This document shows positions 1 through 6,541 of a stretch of DNA of 18,788 nt, piece by piece. Position numbers and translations under genes: made by a program. Below the pieces are notes generated by a model that was not told where the DNA came from, made no database searches, and was given only the letters and a program-made list of their open reading frames with translations. Position 1 is the stretch's first letter. Each line of letters starts with the position of its first letter. Source of the stretch: UBA3792 sp946185305 (GTDB lineage Bacteria; Bacillota; Clostridia; Christensenellales; CAG-138); NCBI GenBank assembly GCA_946185305.1, contig CAMHJE010000034.1, forward strand, positions 1-18,788, read 5' to 3'.

Positions 1-886
1 GGATGATCCCGACCGAGCGTGTGAACGCTGCAAGGCAGCCCATTATGCTTGCAGGCAGCCATTGTTTCTTTCGCATAAACAGCATGCAAAGCAGCGACAG
101 CAGCACAAACGTCCCCTCGCTGAGCGGCGCGGTATAGAACAGCGCCGCGGGCAGAATCGCATAGAACTTGACCGCCCGCCGCGCGGTCGCCCGGTCGTAA
201 TCGAGCCGCGCAAGGCGATACAGCACGCACCCGCCCGCGCTCGAGCACAGCACCGAAACGAGCATCCCCGCCGCGAACGCGTTCCCGGTCAGCGGCAGCA
301 GCAGACGGATCAAAACCGAATAAAACGGCAGAAACACGAGCCGCCACACGGTGCCGCTTCCGTCGTAATCCGCATACCAATGCTCCGCGATCGCCAGATA
401 ATGCGGCGTATCGCTCCCTCGCCACCCGGAAAGACTGTCGAGCAGCGTCCCGCCGTACTCCGACGCCATCACGCGCCACGCCCACCCGAGCACGATCCGC
501 GCCGCGTGGACGCCGAGCATGGCCAGGAAGATCACTGCATAGGTCCGCCATCCGTCGTCTCCCGGCAGGGCCAGCGGCTCACAGCGGCTTTCGTGATCAT
601 TCTTCTCCGCAGACGCCGTTTCTATGATCGCAGGATCAACGCCGCCCGGCGCATCCGGCGTTTTGTCATCGTCCCGCCCTACGGCCCTGCGCCATGCCGC
701 GACCCATTGAAACACAAACACGCCGCCGACCGCCGCATACAGCAGAATGTCACACAGCACAATCGCCCATTCCTGCCATGTGTCCAGCGTAAAATTCTGC
801 AAGTACATGCCGAAGCAGCACAGCAGCGCCGTGCAGCACACGGCGATGAGCAGCCATTCGGTTCGGTGAGCGAAACGTTTTTGCAT
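1..886 (-). CDS. PIG-V-like GT-C membrane glycosyltransferase (3' end outside window)
   Basis: The minus-strand frame is open from the ATG at 886-884 to the window edge (295 codons seen, no stop). AGGAG lies 5-6 nt before the ATG. The protein starts with hydrophobic segments (about residues 11-30 and 40-60), then a charged linker (about 66-112), then more membrane segments. At about 155-192 it has the pattern GWRGSDTPHYLAIAEHWY followed by FLPFYS. This resembles the first luminal loop of PIG-V-type mannosyltransferases (D-x-x-H-Y-x-x-I-A, then F-x-P-x-Y). A later AAFTRSVG (about 287-293) also fits the family. Such GT-C enzymes transfer a sugar from a polyprenyl-phosphate donor outside the membrane. 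The acceptor here is unknown. A related PMT/ArnT-type or uncharacterised GT-C enzyme is possible. It is monocistronic as far as can be seen, with its own promoter at 907-935. Confidence 0.75.
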   Translation of the reverse strand, partial: MQKRFAHRTEWLLIAVCCTALLCCFGMYLQNFTLDTWQEWAIVLCDILLYAAVGGVFVFQWVAAWRRAVGRDDDKTPDAPGGVDPAIIETASAEKNDHESRCEPLALPGDDGWRTYAVIFLAMLGVHAARIVLGWAWRVMASEYGGTLLDSLSGWRGSDTPHYLAIAEHWYADYDGSGTVWRLVFLPFYSVLIRLLLPLTGNAFAAGMLVSVLCSSAGGCVLYRLARLDYDRATARRAVKFYAILPAALFYTAPLSEGTFVLLSLLCMLFMRKKQWLPASIMGCLAAFTRSVGII

Positions 887-906
887 CGTAATCTCCTTTT
901 GCGGCC

Positions 907-935
907 AGTATAGCATATTCCGGCCTGCCTGCCAA
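907..935 (-). promoter_or_regulatory. SigA-type promoter of the PIG-V-like gene
   Basis: On the minus strand TTGGCA (935-930) and TATACT (912-907) are separated by 17 bp. The expected start of transcription is about 15 nt before the ATG at 886, which leaves room for the AGGAG site. Confidence 0.75.
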
Positions 936-995
936 CCCCGATTTATAAGACGGACGAGGCTTCGCGCATCTTTGCGGTGAATCGCAATTTTGCGC

Positions 996-1023
996 AAAAG
1001 CAGCGTCCGCCTTGCAGCGGACG
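996..1023 (-). terminator. Probable terminator of the DUF3842-GNAT operon
   Basis: A 7-bp stem, CGTCCGC (1004-1010) with GCGGACG (1017-1023), has a 6-nt loop. On the minus strand it is followed by CTGC and four T residues. It lies about 80 nt after the GNAT stop codon. The short T run makes it only moderately convincing. The rest of 936-1100 shows no gene. Confidence 0.4.
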
Positions 1024-1100
1024 TTGACGGTGATCGTTTTATGATTTTGTTCTCCGACTTTTATGCAAAACGCCGGCGGGTTATGTTCACAGCATCCGCT

Positions 1101-1565
1101 TCAGCCGCCCGATTCTGTCGGCAGCGTTTTTTGATAGGTATACCCGATGCGCTCCCGGCCGTCCGCCGTGGTGCAGGGGCCGATTTCTGCAAGCACGTAA
1201 CCGGCGGCGGTGTACAGGGCCTGCGCGCGCAGATTGTCCTCGGTCGTGTGAATGATCACACGCGTCTTTTGCCGCTGTGCCGCCATCGTTTCTATGACGG
1301 TCAGAATATACCTGCCGATCCCCTGCCGCTGTCGGGAGGGCGCCACCTGCAGCATGCCCAGCTCCAACGCATCGGCGGCGGCGTCCACGCGAAACCATGC
1401 GGCAGGCGTCGCATCGTATACGATATAGTAGGCCGACGCCGGATCGGCAAGCAGCCTTTTCCAAACGGTATGGCTGCGGTGTGTGCCGTGCAGCGCGGCG
1501 ATATTCTGCGCATACACGTCCGCAATAAAAGGAATATCGGCGTTTACGGCCGGTCTGTACTCCAT
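1101..1565 (-). CDS. GNAT family N-acetyltransferase
   Basis: This 154-residue protein has the GNAT fold pattern: LELGMLQVAPSRQRQGIGRYIL carries the acetyl-CoA pyrophosphate-binding motif A (RQRQGIG, about residues 78-84), and the NLRAQALYTAAGY segment (about 110-122) is the typical C-terminal motif B helix. It transfers an acetyl group from acetyl-CoA to an amine; the acceptor cannot be told from the sequence. The ATG at 1565 has an upstream GGAGG-like sequence (1570-1576). It begins 23 nt after the stop of the DUF3842 gene and is probably co-transcribed with it from the promoter at 2019-2047. Confidence 0.88.
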   Translation of the reverse strand: MEYRPAVNADIPFIADVYAQNIAALHGTHRSHTVWKRLLADPASAYYIVYDATPAAWFRVDAAADALELGMLQVAPSRQRQGIGRYILTVIETMAAQRQKTRVIIHTTEDNLRAQALYTAAGYVLAEIGPCTTADGRERIGYTYQKTLPTESGG

Positions 1566-1588
1566 AGTAGGCTCCTCCCGCTTGACGC

Positions 1589-1993
1589 TTACAACATCCG
1601 TTTCAGCTGCTCGACCACGCCGCCGAGCAGCGTTTTGAGCGACAGATCGCCGACGCCGATCACGGTGTTGTCACAATGGTTGACCGGGATCAGCAGCTTT
1701 TGCGCAGGGCTTTGCCCGACCGCCACGGCCATATCCGGCGTGATCTCGCCGAGCAGCGCATCCGCAATCACGATCGCAATCGGCCCGATGATGATGTCCG
1801 CGCAGCGCACGTTTACGCGCACGGCGTTTTCCCCGGTCGCCGCCCGATCCGCGCCGCCCTTGAGCATCGCGGCGGTCGCCGTGCTGTTTGTGCCGACGGC
1901 GGTGATATCGCAGTCGATCCCCTCCGCCTTGATCCGCTCGATCACCTCGCGCCCGATGCGCCCGCCCTGTCCGTCGATCACCAAAATCCGCAT
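1589..1993 (-). CDS. DUF3842 family protein
   Basis: The protein (134 aa) starts MRILVIDGQGGRIG, a Rossmann-like glycine-rich opening characteristic of DUF3842. It continues with GTNSTATAAMLKGGADRAATGENA and DIIIGPIAIVIADALLGEITP, also conserved in that family. The length matches the family. The function is unknown; the N-terminus suggests nucleotide or dinucleotide binding, which is inference. The ATG at 1993 is preferred to one at 2047, because GGAGGA (2006-2001) lies just upstream and the longer reading frame would include the -10 promoter box. It is the first gene of an operon with the GNAT gene. Confidence 0.9.
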   Translation of the reverse strand: MRILVIDGQGGRIGREVIERIKAEGIDCDITAVGTNSTATAAMLKGGADRAATGENAVRVNVRCADIIIGPIAIVIADALLGEITPDMAVAVGQSPAQKLLIPVNHCDNTVIGVGDLSLKTLLGGVVEQLKRML

Positions 1994-2018
1994 TGCTTCA
2001 TCCTCCCTGTTTGTCAAC

Positions 2019-2047
2019 AGTATATCATCCCGCCGCGCCGTTTGCAA
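2019..2047 (-). promoter_or_regulatory. SigA-type promoter of the DUF3842-GNAT operon
   Basis: On the minus strand TTGCAA (2047-2042) and TATACT (2024-2019) are separated by 17 bp, about 25 nt before the DUF3842 start. It is divergent from the promoter at 2079-2107. Confidence 0.75.
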
Positions 2048-2053
2048 CGCGGA

Positions 2054-2064
2054 TTTGTCGAAAA
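2054..2064 (+). promoter_or_regulatory. Spo0A box-like site between divergent promoters
   Basis: TTTGTCGAAAA matches the Spo0A-binding consensus (core TGTCGAA, Bacillus form TTTGTCRAAAAA) over its whole length. It lies 7 bp upstream of the -35 box of the DUF3842 operon and 14 bp upstream of the -35 box of the DUF5684-like gene. From here Spo0A could act on either promoter. The match is seen; binding is inferred. Confidence 0.5.
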
Positions 2065-2078
2065 GCGAGCGTTTTTGC

Positions 2079-2107
2079 TTGACAACGCGTCTGCACGGGC
2101 ATACAAT
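2079..2107 (+). promoter_or_regulatory. SigA-type promoter of the DUF5684-like gene
   Basis: A perfect TTGACA (2079-2084) is followed after 17 bp by TACAAT (2102-2107). The start codon is 30 nt downstream of the -10 box, after an AGGAGG site. Confidence 0.85.
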
Positions 2108-2136
2108 AAAGGCAAACCAACAGGAGGTTCAAAACG

Positions 2137-2469
2137 ATGCGTGTTTTTACGATTTTCTGGATTGCGGCGACGCTGCTGTTTATGTACATGGTGTTCGGCA
2201 AGATGGATCTTGTCCAATGGAAGGGTCTTGTGCCGGGCTATAACCTCTATACGCTCTGCGAAGAATTCGACGGCAACGGCTGGCGCGTGTTTATGTTCCT
2301 GATTCCGGTTTACAACATCGTGCTGTGGATTCAGATGTGCATGAAGTGGGCGCGCGCGTTCGGCAAGAGCAACGGCTTCGGCGTCGGCATGGCGCTGCTG
2401 TCCCCGGTGTTCCTTGCGATCATCGCACTCGACGAAAAGGCTTGCTATACCAAGACCGTCGAAGCATAA
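2137..2469 (+). CDS. Small membrane protein, DUF5684-like
   Basis: A 110-residue protein with three hydrophobic segments (about residues 5-21, 50-70, 82-99). The pattern WKGLVPGYNLYTL ... FLIPVYNIVLWIQMCMKWARAFGKSNGFGVGMALLSPVFLAIIAL resembles DUF5684-type proteins: the repeated P-x-Y-N turns and the FGKSxGFGVG stretch are typical. The function is unknown. AGGAGG (2122-2127) lies 9 nt before the ATG. The gene is monocistronic, bounded by its own promoter and a strong terminator. The nearby Spo0A-box-like site (2054-2064) suggests control during entry into sporulation. Confidence 0.8.
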   Translation: MRVFTIFWIAATLLFMYMVFGKMDLVQWKGLVPGYNLYTLCEEFDGNGWRVFMFLIPVYNIVLWIQMCMKWARAFGKSNGFGVGMALLSPVFLAIIALDEKACYTKTVEA

Positions 2470-2480
2470 CGGAATAGGCA

Positions 2481-2510
2481 AAAGCGTCTCTCTTTTGAGA
2501 GGCGCTTTTT
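2481..2510 (+). terminator. Intrinsic terminator of the DUF5684-like gene
   Basis: AAGCGTCTCTC, a TTTT loop and GAGAGGCGCTT form an 11-bp stem with one G:T pair, running into a T tract. It starts about 12 nt after the stop codon. Confidence 0.85.
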
Positions 2511-2531
2511 GTTGTGCGGATTCTCCCCTGC

Positions 2532-2559
2532 GGAGGATCTTTCATTTTTCGCGGAAAAT
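2532..2559 (+). promoter_or_regulatory. SigH-like promoter upstream of spo0A
   Basis: GGAGGATCT (2532-2540) matches the SigH -35 consensus RNAGGAWWW at 8 of 9 positions. GCGGAAAAT (2551-2559) matches the -10 consensus RNNGAATWW at 8 of 9. The spacer is 10 bp, against the usual 11-12. In Bacillus subtilis spo0A is driven by SigH from its Ps promoter, which supports the reading. A TATAAT at 2610-2615 could be a second, vegetative -10 box, but no good -35 goes with it. Confidence 0.45.
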
Positions 2560-2660
2560 ATGCCACGGTTCGCTGAAACTGCCCTCTAACCGATTTTGTC
2601 CCGCGGCGCTATAATACAACCATCAAAAGCAAACGCGCTGCGGCGCAAAAGGAGGCAACA

Positions 2661-3440
2661 ATGGCGAAATACCGCGTTCTGCTGGCAGACGACAACAGCC
2701 GGTTTACCGATACCATGAAAGGATACCTGCTGGCGCAGGAAAACATCGCAAGCGTAGACACCGCCGCCGACGGCAAGGAAGCTCTGCAGCTTCTGAAGGA
2801 CAACCGCTACGATGTGCTGACGCTCGATCTGATCATGCCGAACGTGGACGGGCTGACCGTGCTGGAGCAGCTTTCCGCCGTCTGCGGCGCCGAAGCGCCC
2901 GCGGTCGTGATCCTGTCCGAGCTTCGCAACGAAGCCATGGTGCGCCGCTGCTGCGCGATGGGCGCGCGGTATTACATGGTCAAGCCCATCGAGCCGGAGA
3001 CGCTGTATAAGCGGCTGCTGCAGATGCTCGAAGCCGAGCAGCCCAAGGGCGGCATCCTCCCCTATGCCCAGACGCCTAAGTCGTTCGACGAAAAGGTAAC
3101 GGCGATCTTCCTTGTCGCGGGCATCCCTGCGCATATCAAGGGCTATCATTATCTGCGCGAAGGCATCCGCATGGTCTATGATGAGCCGGAGCTGATCAAC
3201 CGCATCACCAAGGAGCTGTACCCCGGCATCGCCAAGAAGTTCGGCACCTCCGCAAGCAAGGTCGAACGCGCGATCCGCCACGCGATCGAGGTCGCCTGGA
3301 CGCGCGGCAAGATCGAAAACCTCAACGGTCTTTTCGGCTACAACATCTACGGCAAGAACGACAAGCCCACCAATGGCGAATTCATCGCCCTCGTCGCGGA
3401 CAAGCTCCTCATGGAAGAGCAGAGCAAAAAGGCCGTATAA
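2661..3440 (+). CDS. spo0A: Sporulation transcription factor Spo0A
   Basis: The 259-residue protein has an N-terminal receiver domain (about 1-122) and the Spo0A C-terminal DNA-binding domain (about 145-255). Receiver residues are visible: D10/D11 acidic pair, phosphoacceptor D56 (in YDVLTLDLIMP), S86 and K108 (VKP). The C-terminal part carries the family signature GYHYLREGI, ELYPGIAKKFGT, VERAIRHAIEVAWTRG and the final TNGEFIALVADKL. Phosphorylated Spo0A is the master switch into sporulation, acting at TGTCGAA boxes. AAAAGGAGG lies 6 nt before the ATG. In many Clostridia spo0A follows spoIVB; here it stands alone behind a SigH-like promoter. Possible targets in this window are at 2054-2064 and 15823-15831. 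Confidence 0.97.
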   Translation: MAKYRVLLADDNSRFTDTMKGYLLAQENIASVDTAADGKEALQLLKDNRYDVLTLDLIMPNVDGLTVLEQLSAVCGAEAPAVVILSELRNEAMVRRCCAMGARYYMVKPIEPETLYKRLLQMLEAEQPKGGILPYAQTPKSFDEKVTAIFLVAGIPAHIKGYHYLREGIRMVYDEPELINRITKELYPGIAKKFGTSASKVERAIRHAIEVAWTRGKIENLNGLFGYNIYGKNDKPTNGEFIALVADKLLMEEQSKKAV

Positions 3441-3477
3441 GCAAAAGCCGTTTACAGTCCCCCCTCCCTACCCTTTA

Positions 3478-3501
3478 GAAAACCGGTCTCTGGCCGTTTT
3501 C
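3478..3501 (+). terminator. Possible terminator after spo0A
   Basis: GAAAAC-C-GG and CC-GTTTTC form an 8-bp stem with one bulged C and a 7-nt loop; the right arm ends in a T run. It lies about 40 nt after the spo0A stop. The rest of 3441-3600 has no gene and holds only a CCTTGCAGGA direct repeat (3506-3515, 3528-3537). Confidence 0.35.
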
Positions 3502-3633
3502 ATACCCTTGCAGGAGAAGCCCCGTCTCCTTGCAGGAATGCCCCAACCTCATAATCCGTGGCAGGTCGCCGTATCAAATTCCGTACAGGGCTGATGCGGC
3601 GGCTTGTCACGTTTTGGGGTTATCCTCCCATTT

Positions 3634-3652
3634 TTACAACTCTGTTACAACT
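3634..3652 (+). repeat. TTACAACT direct repeats, one helical turn apart
   Basis: TTACAACT occurs at 3634-3641 and 3645-3652, start to start 11 bp, so both copies face the same side of the helix. The arrangement resembles sites of OmpR/PhoB-type response regulators, which bind direct repeats at 11-bp spacing. It lies about 50 bp upstream of the likely -10 box of the lipoprotein gene. Flanking it, GTCACGTTTTGG (3606-3617) and GTGACGTTTTGG (3676-3687) form a second near-identical pair 70 bp apart. Confidence 0.35.
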
Positions 3653-3698
3653 TTCGGGGCATTGTTCATACTTCTGTGACGTTTTGGACGAATCCCAA

Positions 3699-3707
3699 TG
3701 TTAGAAT
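3699..3707 (+). promoter_or_regulatory. Extended -10 promoter element of the lipoprotein gene
   Basis: TGTTAGAAT is an extended -10 box (TG-N-TAGAAT) 32 nt before the start codon. No good -35 box lies at the right distance, which suits a promoter that needs an activator, perhaps at the repeats at 3634-3652. Confidence 0.45.
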
Positions 3708-3739
3708 AAAAGCAAGAGAACCCCGAAAGGAGAAAGCCC

Positions 3740-5230
3740 ATGAAACGAACCGCTGTCCTTTTGCTCGCCCTGCTGCTCTTGTTCGGCTGTCAGCCGACGC
3801 CAGAAACCGACGCAGTCAAGCAGAAAAATACGAACCAACTGATCGAGAGCGTCAAGACCGCCGAAAAGGAAAAGCCCGACGCGCCGGATGCTGTCCCCGC
3901 TGCGACGCAGTTTCCCGCACGCTTTACGATGGACGAATACACCGAGGAGCGAAACGTTCACATCGTTGCGGATGTGCCGCTGCGCGTGCTGACGGACGGG
4001 ACGTTTCCCCTGCTGCGTGTGGAGCACCGGTTCTTGACCGACGCCGAACGGCTGGCGCTCGGCAGGCGCATCCTAAAAAGCGAGCAGCTTTACGTTTGGG
4101 AGGAACACCCGACGCGCAAGGATCTGGAGACGCAGATCGCCGATTTGATGCGGGAGATCACGCCGGAGGAAAAGAAGGAATGGATGGAGGACACGGACTC
4201 GACCGAGGAAGATTTCCAAGAGCTTTTGGAGTGGCGGCAGGCCGAACTGACGCGTCTGCAGGCGCAGTATAACGCCCTTTCCGCAGACGACGAGCCGGTT
4301 CCGCTCGCGGCGTGGAACGGCGCTGTACCGGCTTATTCGCGCGATCATTCTACGCCGAACGAGGTTCGGATCGTCAGTTCTCCCGTGTCCGTCTCGTTGG
4401 GAACCCAAAGCCATGTCATGTTCTATGCGAATGAGATGGATCGTCCCGCGGAATACAGCTGCCCGATCACCGGTCCCGACGACATTACCTCGGTTTGGTT
4501 TTTTGACCCGCAGCTTGGCCGAAAGGCCGGCACTGAGCGCATTCTGCCGAGCGATTACGATGCTGTCCACGCCGGCGCGACCGTATCGGCTATGGACGCG
4601 ATACAAACGGCGCTGTCGTACTTTGAGGGGATCGCCGACCTTGCCGTGACGGATGTGTACTGGACGAGCAACGCGCCGACCGACGGCCCTACGGCGGGGC
4701 GCGCCTCGCGTTGGGCGTATCTTGTGGAAATGACCGGGCGGTACGGCGGCGCATATCAGCCCTACTGTGAAACACCGATGTTCGACAGCAGCGCAGACGG
4801 CAGCTATGCGCGCACATGGTATTATGAAAGCGTCCGCGCGGCCATCGCGCCGGACGGGTCGCTGATCTCCCTATGCTGGGTTTCGCCGCTTCGCGTGACC
4901 GATACCGTTTCGGAGTCGGTCAAGTTGCTGCCCTATGACCGAATCATGGACATTTTCCGGCAGCAAACGGCTCGTGTCCTGGCCACCGAGGAGAACACCG
5001 ATGCGACGCTGACCGTGGACGATGTGCAGCTCGGCCTGTTCCGCATTCGTGAGCAAAACAGCATGGACACCGGTCTTTTGGTCCCTGCATGGTTTTTCAC
5101 CGGCCACCTCGCCTACGCGAAGCCGTATCAAAAGGATTATCGCAACGACCGGTATTTCGACGCGCTGAACCCGCTCTTGATCATCAACGCCATCGACGGC
5201 AGCATCATTGATTCGGATAAGGGGTATTGA
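3740..5230 (+). CDS. Large lipoprotein, DUF6034-like
   Basis: The 496-residue protein starts MKRTAVLLLALLLLFGC: a short signal peptide with lipobox LLFG and Cys17 as the lipidated residue, so it is exported and anchored on the outer face of the membrane. A charged linker (about 20-55) is followed by a soluble domain with an acidic helical stretch (about 100-175) and a C-terminal part with PepSY-like features (LLPYDRIMDIFRQQ, then a short strand-rich end). Length and organisation resemble DUF6034 lipoproteins of gut Clostridia; this assignment is from memory of the family and is moderate. The function is unknown. AAAGGAG lies just upstream of the ATG. It is apparently monocistronic. Confidence 0.8.
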   Translation: MKRTAVLLLALLLLFGCQPTPETDAVKQKNTNQLIESVKTAEKEKPDAPDAVPAATQFPARFTMDEYTEERNVHIVADVPLRVLTDGTFPLLRVEHRFLTDAERLALGRRILKSEQLYVWEEHPTRKDLETQIADLMREITPEEKKEWMEDTDSTEEDFQELLEWRQAELTRLQAQYNALSADDEPVPLAAWNGAVPAYSRDHSTPNEVRIVSSPVSVSLGTQSHVMFYANEMDRPAEYSCPITGPDDITSVWFFDPQLGRKAGTERILPSDYDAVHAGATVSAMDAIQTALSYFEGIADLAVTDVYWTSNAPTDGPTAGRASRWAYLVEMTGRYGGAYQPYCETPMFDSSADGSYARTWYYESVRAAIAPDGSLISLCWVSPLRVTDTVSESVKLLPYDRIMDIFRQQTARVLATEENTDATLTVDDVQLGLFRIREQNSMDTGLLVPAWFFTGHLAYAKPYQKDYRNDRYFDALNPLLIINAIDGSIIDSDKGY

Positions 5231-5264
5231 GGGCAGATGGCGCGGGCTTGCAAGCGGCTGCACT

Positions 5265-5290
5265 AAAAAGTCGTTCCGCAAAGGAACGAC
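5265..5290 (-). terminator. Terminator of the small membrane protein gene (minus strand)
   Basis: GTCGTTCC (5270-5277) and GGAACGAC (5283-5290) make a perfect 8-bp stem with a 5-nt loop. On the minus strand it runs directly into five T residues (5269-5265). The plus strand has no T tract, so it mainly serves the gene at 5350-5676. It may also stop or stabilise the end of the lipoprotein transcript. Confidence 0.7.
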
Positions 5291-5349
5291 AGCGAATCTC
5301 TGTATGCAAAGGACTTACGCGTAAAGCAAGGCTTTTTCCGGTCCCCGCC

Positions 5350-5676
5350 TTACTTCTTCCCCTTTTCCGTCTCTTTTTTGGGATAGACAAGGGGTTTCTT
5401 TTTCGGGGCGAATTCGCCTTCGAAGGCATAGGACGCAAAGGCCTTCGGCTTGCGCGCGGCGGCCTTTTCGATGACCCACTTGGCCGAAAGCAGCGATGCG
5501 ATCAGCATGACCGCGGTCAGCAGCGCCGCCATGATGAACGTGGGGCGCGTGCCGTCCTGCCCGCCGATGGCGATGCCGACGATGCTCAGCACGAACAGCA
5601 CCGCCATGATCCCCGCGCAGATATACAGTCCGATTGCCGTGAGGGGCAGCTTGGTTTTCGTTTGCTCATTTGCCAT
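5350..5676 (-). CDS. Small two-helix membrane protein, unknown
   Basis: A 108-residue protein starting MANEQTKTKLPLT. Two hydrophobic helices (about 12-36 and 46-69) are separated by a short GGQDGTRP loop. The tail is very basic (about 74-108) and ends in KKETEKGKK, so N- and C-termini are probably cytoplasmic. I do not recognise the family. The ATG at 5676 is chosen because GGAGG (5690-5686) precedes it; the reading frame is open further upstream to 5811 but would run through the promoter. It is divergent from the CCG-domain gene, with an inverted repeat between them that could control both. Confidence 0.8.
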   Translation of the reverse strand: MANEQTKTKLPLTAIGLYICAGIMAVLFVLSIVGIAIGGQDGTRPTFIMAALLTAVMLIASLLSAKWVIEKAAARKPKAFASYAFEGEFAPKKKPLVYPKKETEKGKK

Positions 5677-5700
5677 AGTATCCGTCCTCCCTGTGCCGCC

Positions 5701-5730
5701 ATTGTACCACGCGGGGGCGGTCGATTGCAA
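5701..5730 (-). promoter_or_regulatory. Promoter of the small membrane protein gene
   Basis: On the minus strand TTGCAA (5730-5725) and TACAAT (5706-5701) are 18 bp apart, and TGG directly precedes the -10 box, making an extended -10. The -35 box lies inside the inverted repeat 5722-5740. Confidence 0.7.
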
Positions 5731-5740
5731 CCGGCAATCG
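5722..5740. promoter_or_regulatory. Inverted repeat, candidate operator between divergent genes
   Basis: CGATTGC (5722-5728) and GCAATCG (5734-5740) are a perfect 7-bp inverted repeat with a 5-bp centre. It covers the -35 box of the leftward promoter and sits 10 bp upstream of the rightward -35 box. A dimeric regulator bound here could affect both genes. Without a T tract it is unlikely to be a terminator. Confidence 0.5.
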
Positions 5741-5750
5741 AAAACGTTTC

Positions 5751-5780
5751 TTGACAATGCCCTGCTCGTTCCCCTACAAT
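5751..5780 (+). promoter_or_regulatory. SigA-type promoter of the CCG-domain gene
   Basis: TTGACA (5751-5756) and TACAAT (5775-5780) are separated by 18 bp, 29 nt before the start codon. Confidence 0.8.
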
Positions 5781-5809
5781 AGTCTTGTCGCAGAACAGGA
5801 GGGCGTCCC

Positions 5810-6541
5810 ATGGCAGACTATTATATCGCAAGCTGCGTATTCACATCCCGCTTTCCCGCGCTGTCGGCACGCATACAGCAAGTCATGGCCGAACGGTACG
5901 GGCTGACCGTCGTGCGGTGCTGCGTTCCCAAATACAAGCTCCGGGAGTTTACCGACCGTATGCCGGAGGGCGATATGCGCGCCTGCTGGGCGGCGCTGCC
6001 GGACTGCGCCGCGTTTGCACTGGGCGACCGTGTGTATTCGCTCTGCCACAACTGCAACAACATCATCGAAGAAACGCGCCCCGGCGTTGCCGTCTCGTCC
6101 GTGTGGGAGCTGCTCGCGGGCGATCCTGCCTTTCCCCTGCCGCACTATGACGGGCTTTGCGTGACGGTGCAGGACTGCTGGCGCTCCCGCGAACGCGCTG
6201 CCGAGCAGGACGCGGTGCGCACGCTGCTCGACCGCATGCGCATCGTTTACCGCGAAACGACGCCGAACCGCATGGATACCGATTTTTGCGGTGCTTCGCT
6301 GTACCGCCCGCAGCCGCCGCGCAACCCCGCCCTTGCGCCGCGCCACTATCTGCACGGCGCGGCAGGCAAGTTTCTCCCGCATACGCCGGAGGAGCAGCAG
6401 GCGCTGATGCGCGACTACTGCCGCCGCTTCACGACCGATACCGTCGTCTGCTATTGTCACTACTGTCTGGAAGGACTGCTGCTCGGCGGCCAAAACGCCC
6501 TGCACCTTGCGGCGCTGCTATTTCCCGAAACGGACGCGTAA
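5810..6541 (+). CDS. HdrB-like protein with two cysteine-rich (CCG) motifs
   Basis: The 243-residue protein has a cysteine layout like the duplicated CCG domain of heterodisulfide reductase subunit B (C-x31-39-CC-x35-36-CxxC). The first set is C9, C37-C38 and C79-HN-C82. The second is C123 (in VQDCWRSR, like the family's HDPCHLGR), C160-G161 (DFCG) and C216-HY-C219. Spacings differ from the consensus, notably 27 residues before CC and 55 before the last CxxC, and the second CC is reduced to a single C. These domains bind iron-sulfur clusters and act in thiol/disulfide or electron-transfer chemistry. The pairing with HdrB is my reading of the pattern; the exact role is unknown. It is soluble, with AGGAGGG 6 nt before the ATG. 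It is monocistronic, with a terminator overlapping its stop codon. Confidence 0.8.
   Translation: MADYYIASCVFTSRFPALSARIQQVMAERYGLTVVRCCVPKYKLREFTDRMPEGDMRACWAALPDCAAFALGDRVYSLCHNCNNIIEETRPGVAVSSVWELLAGDPAFPLPHYDGLCVTVQDCWRSRERAAEQDAVRTLLDRMRIVYRETTPNRMDTDFCGASLYRPQPPRNPALAPRHYLHGAAGKFLPHTPEEQQALMRDYCRRFTTDTVVCYCHYCLEGLLLGGQNALHLAALLFPETDA

Noticed and set aside
62..913. A 283-codon plus-strand frame rich in Arg, His and Pro
   Set aside because: It is opposite the PIG-V-like membrane protein gene, which has a promoter, a ribosome-binding site and family motifs. Arg/Pro-rich composition is typical of antisense frames in GC-rich DNA.
990..2243. A 417-codon plus-strand frame
   Set aside because: It is antisense to the DUF3842 and GNAT genes and crosses their promoter region and the next gene's promoter. 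It has no recognisable domain.
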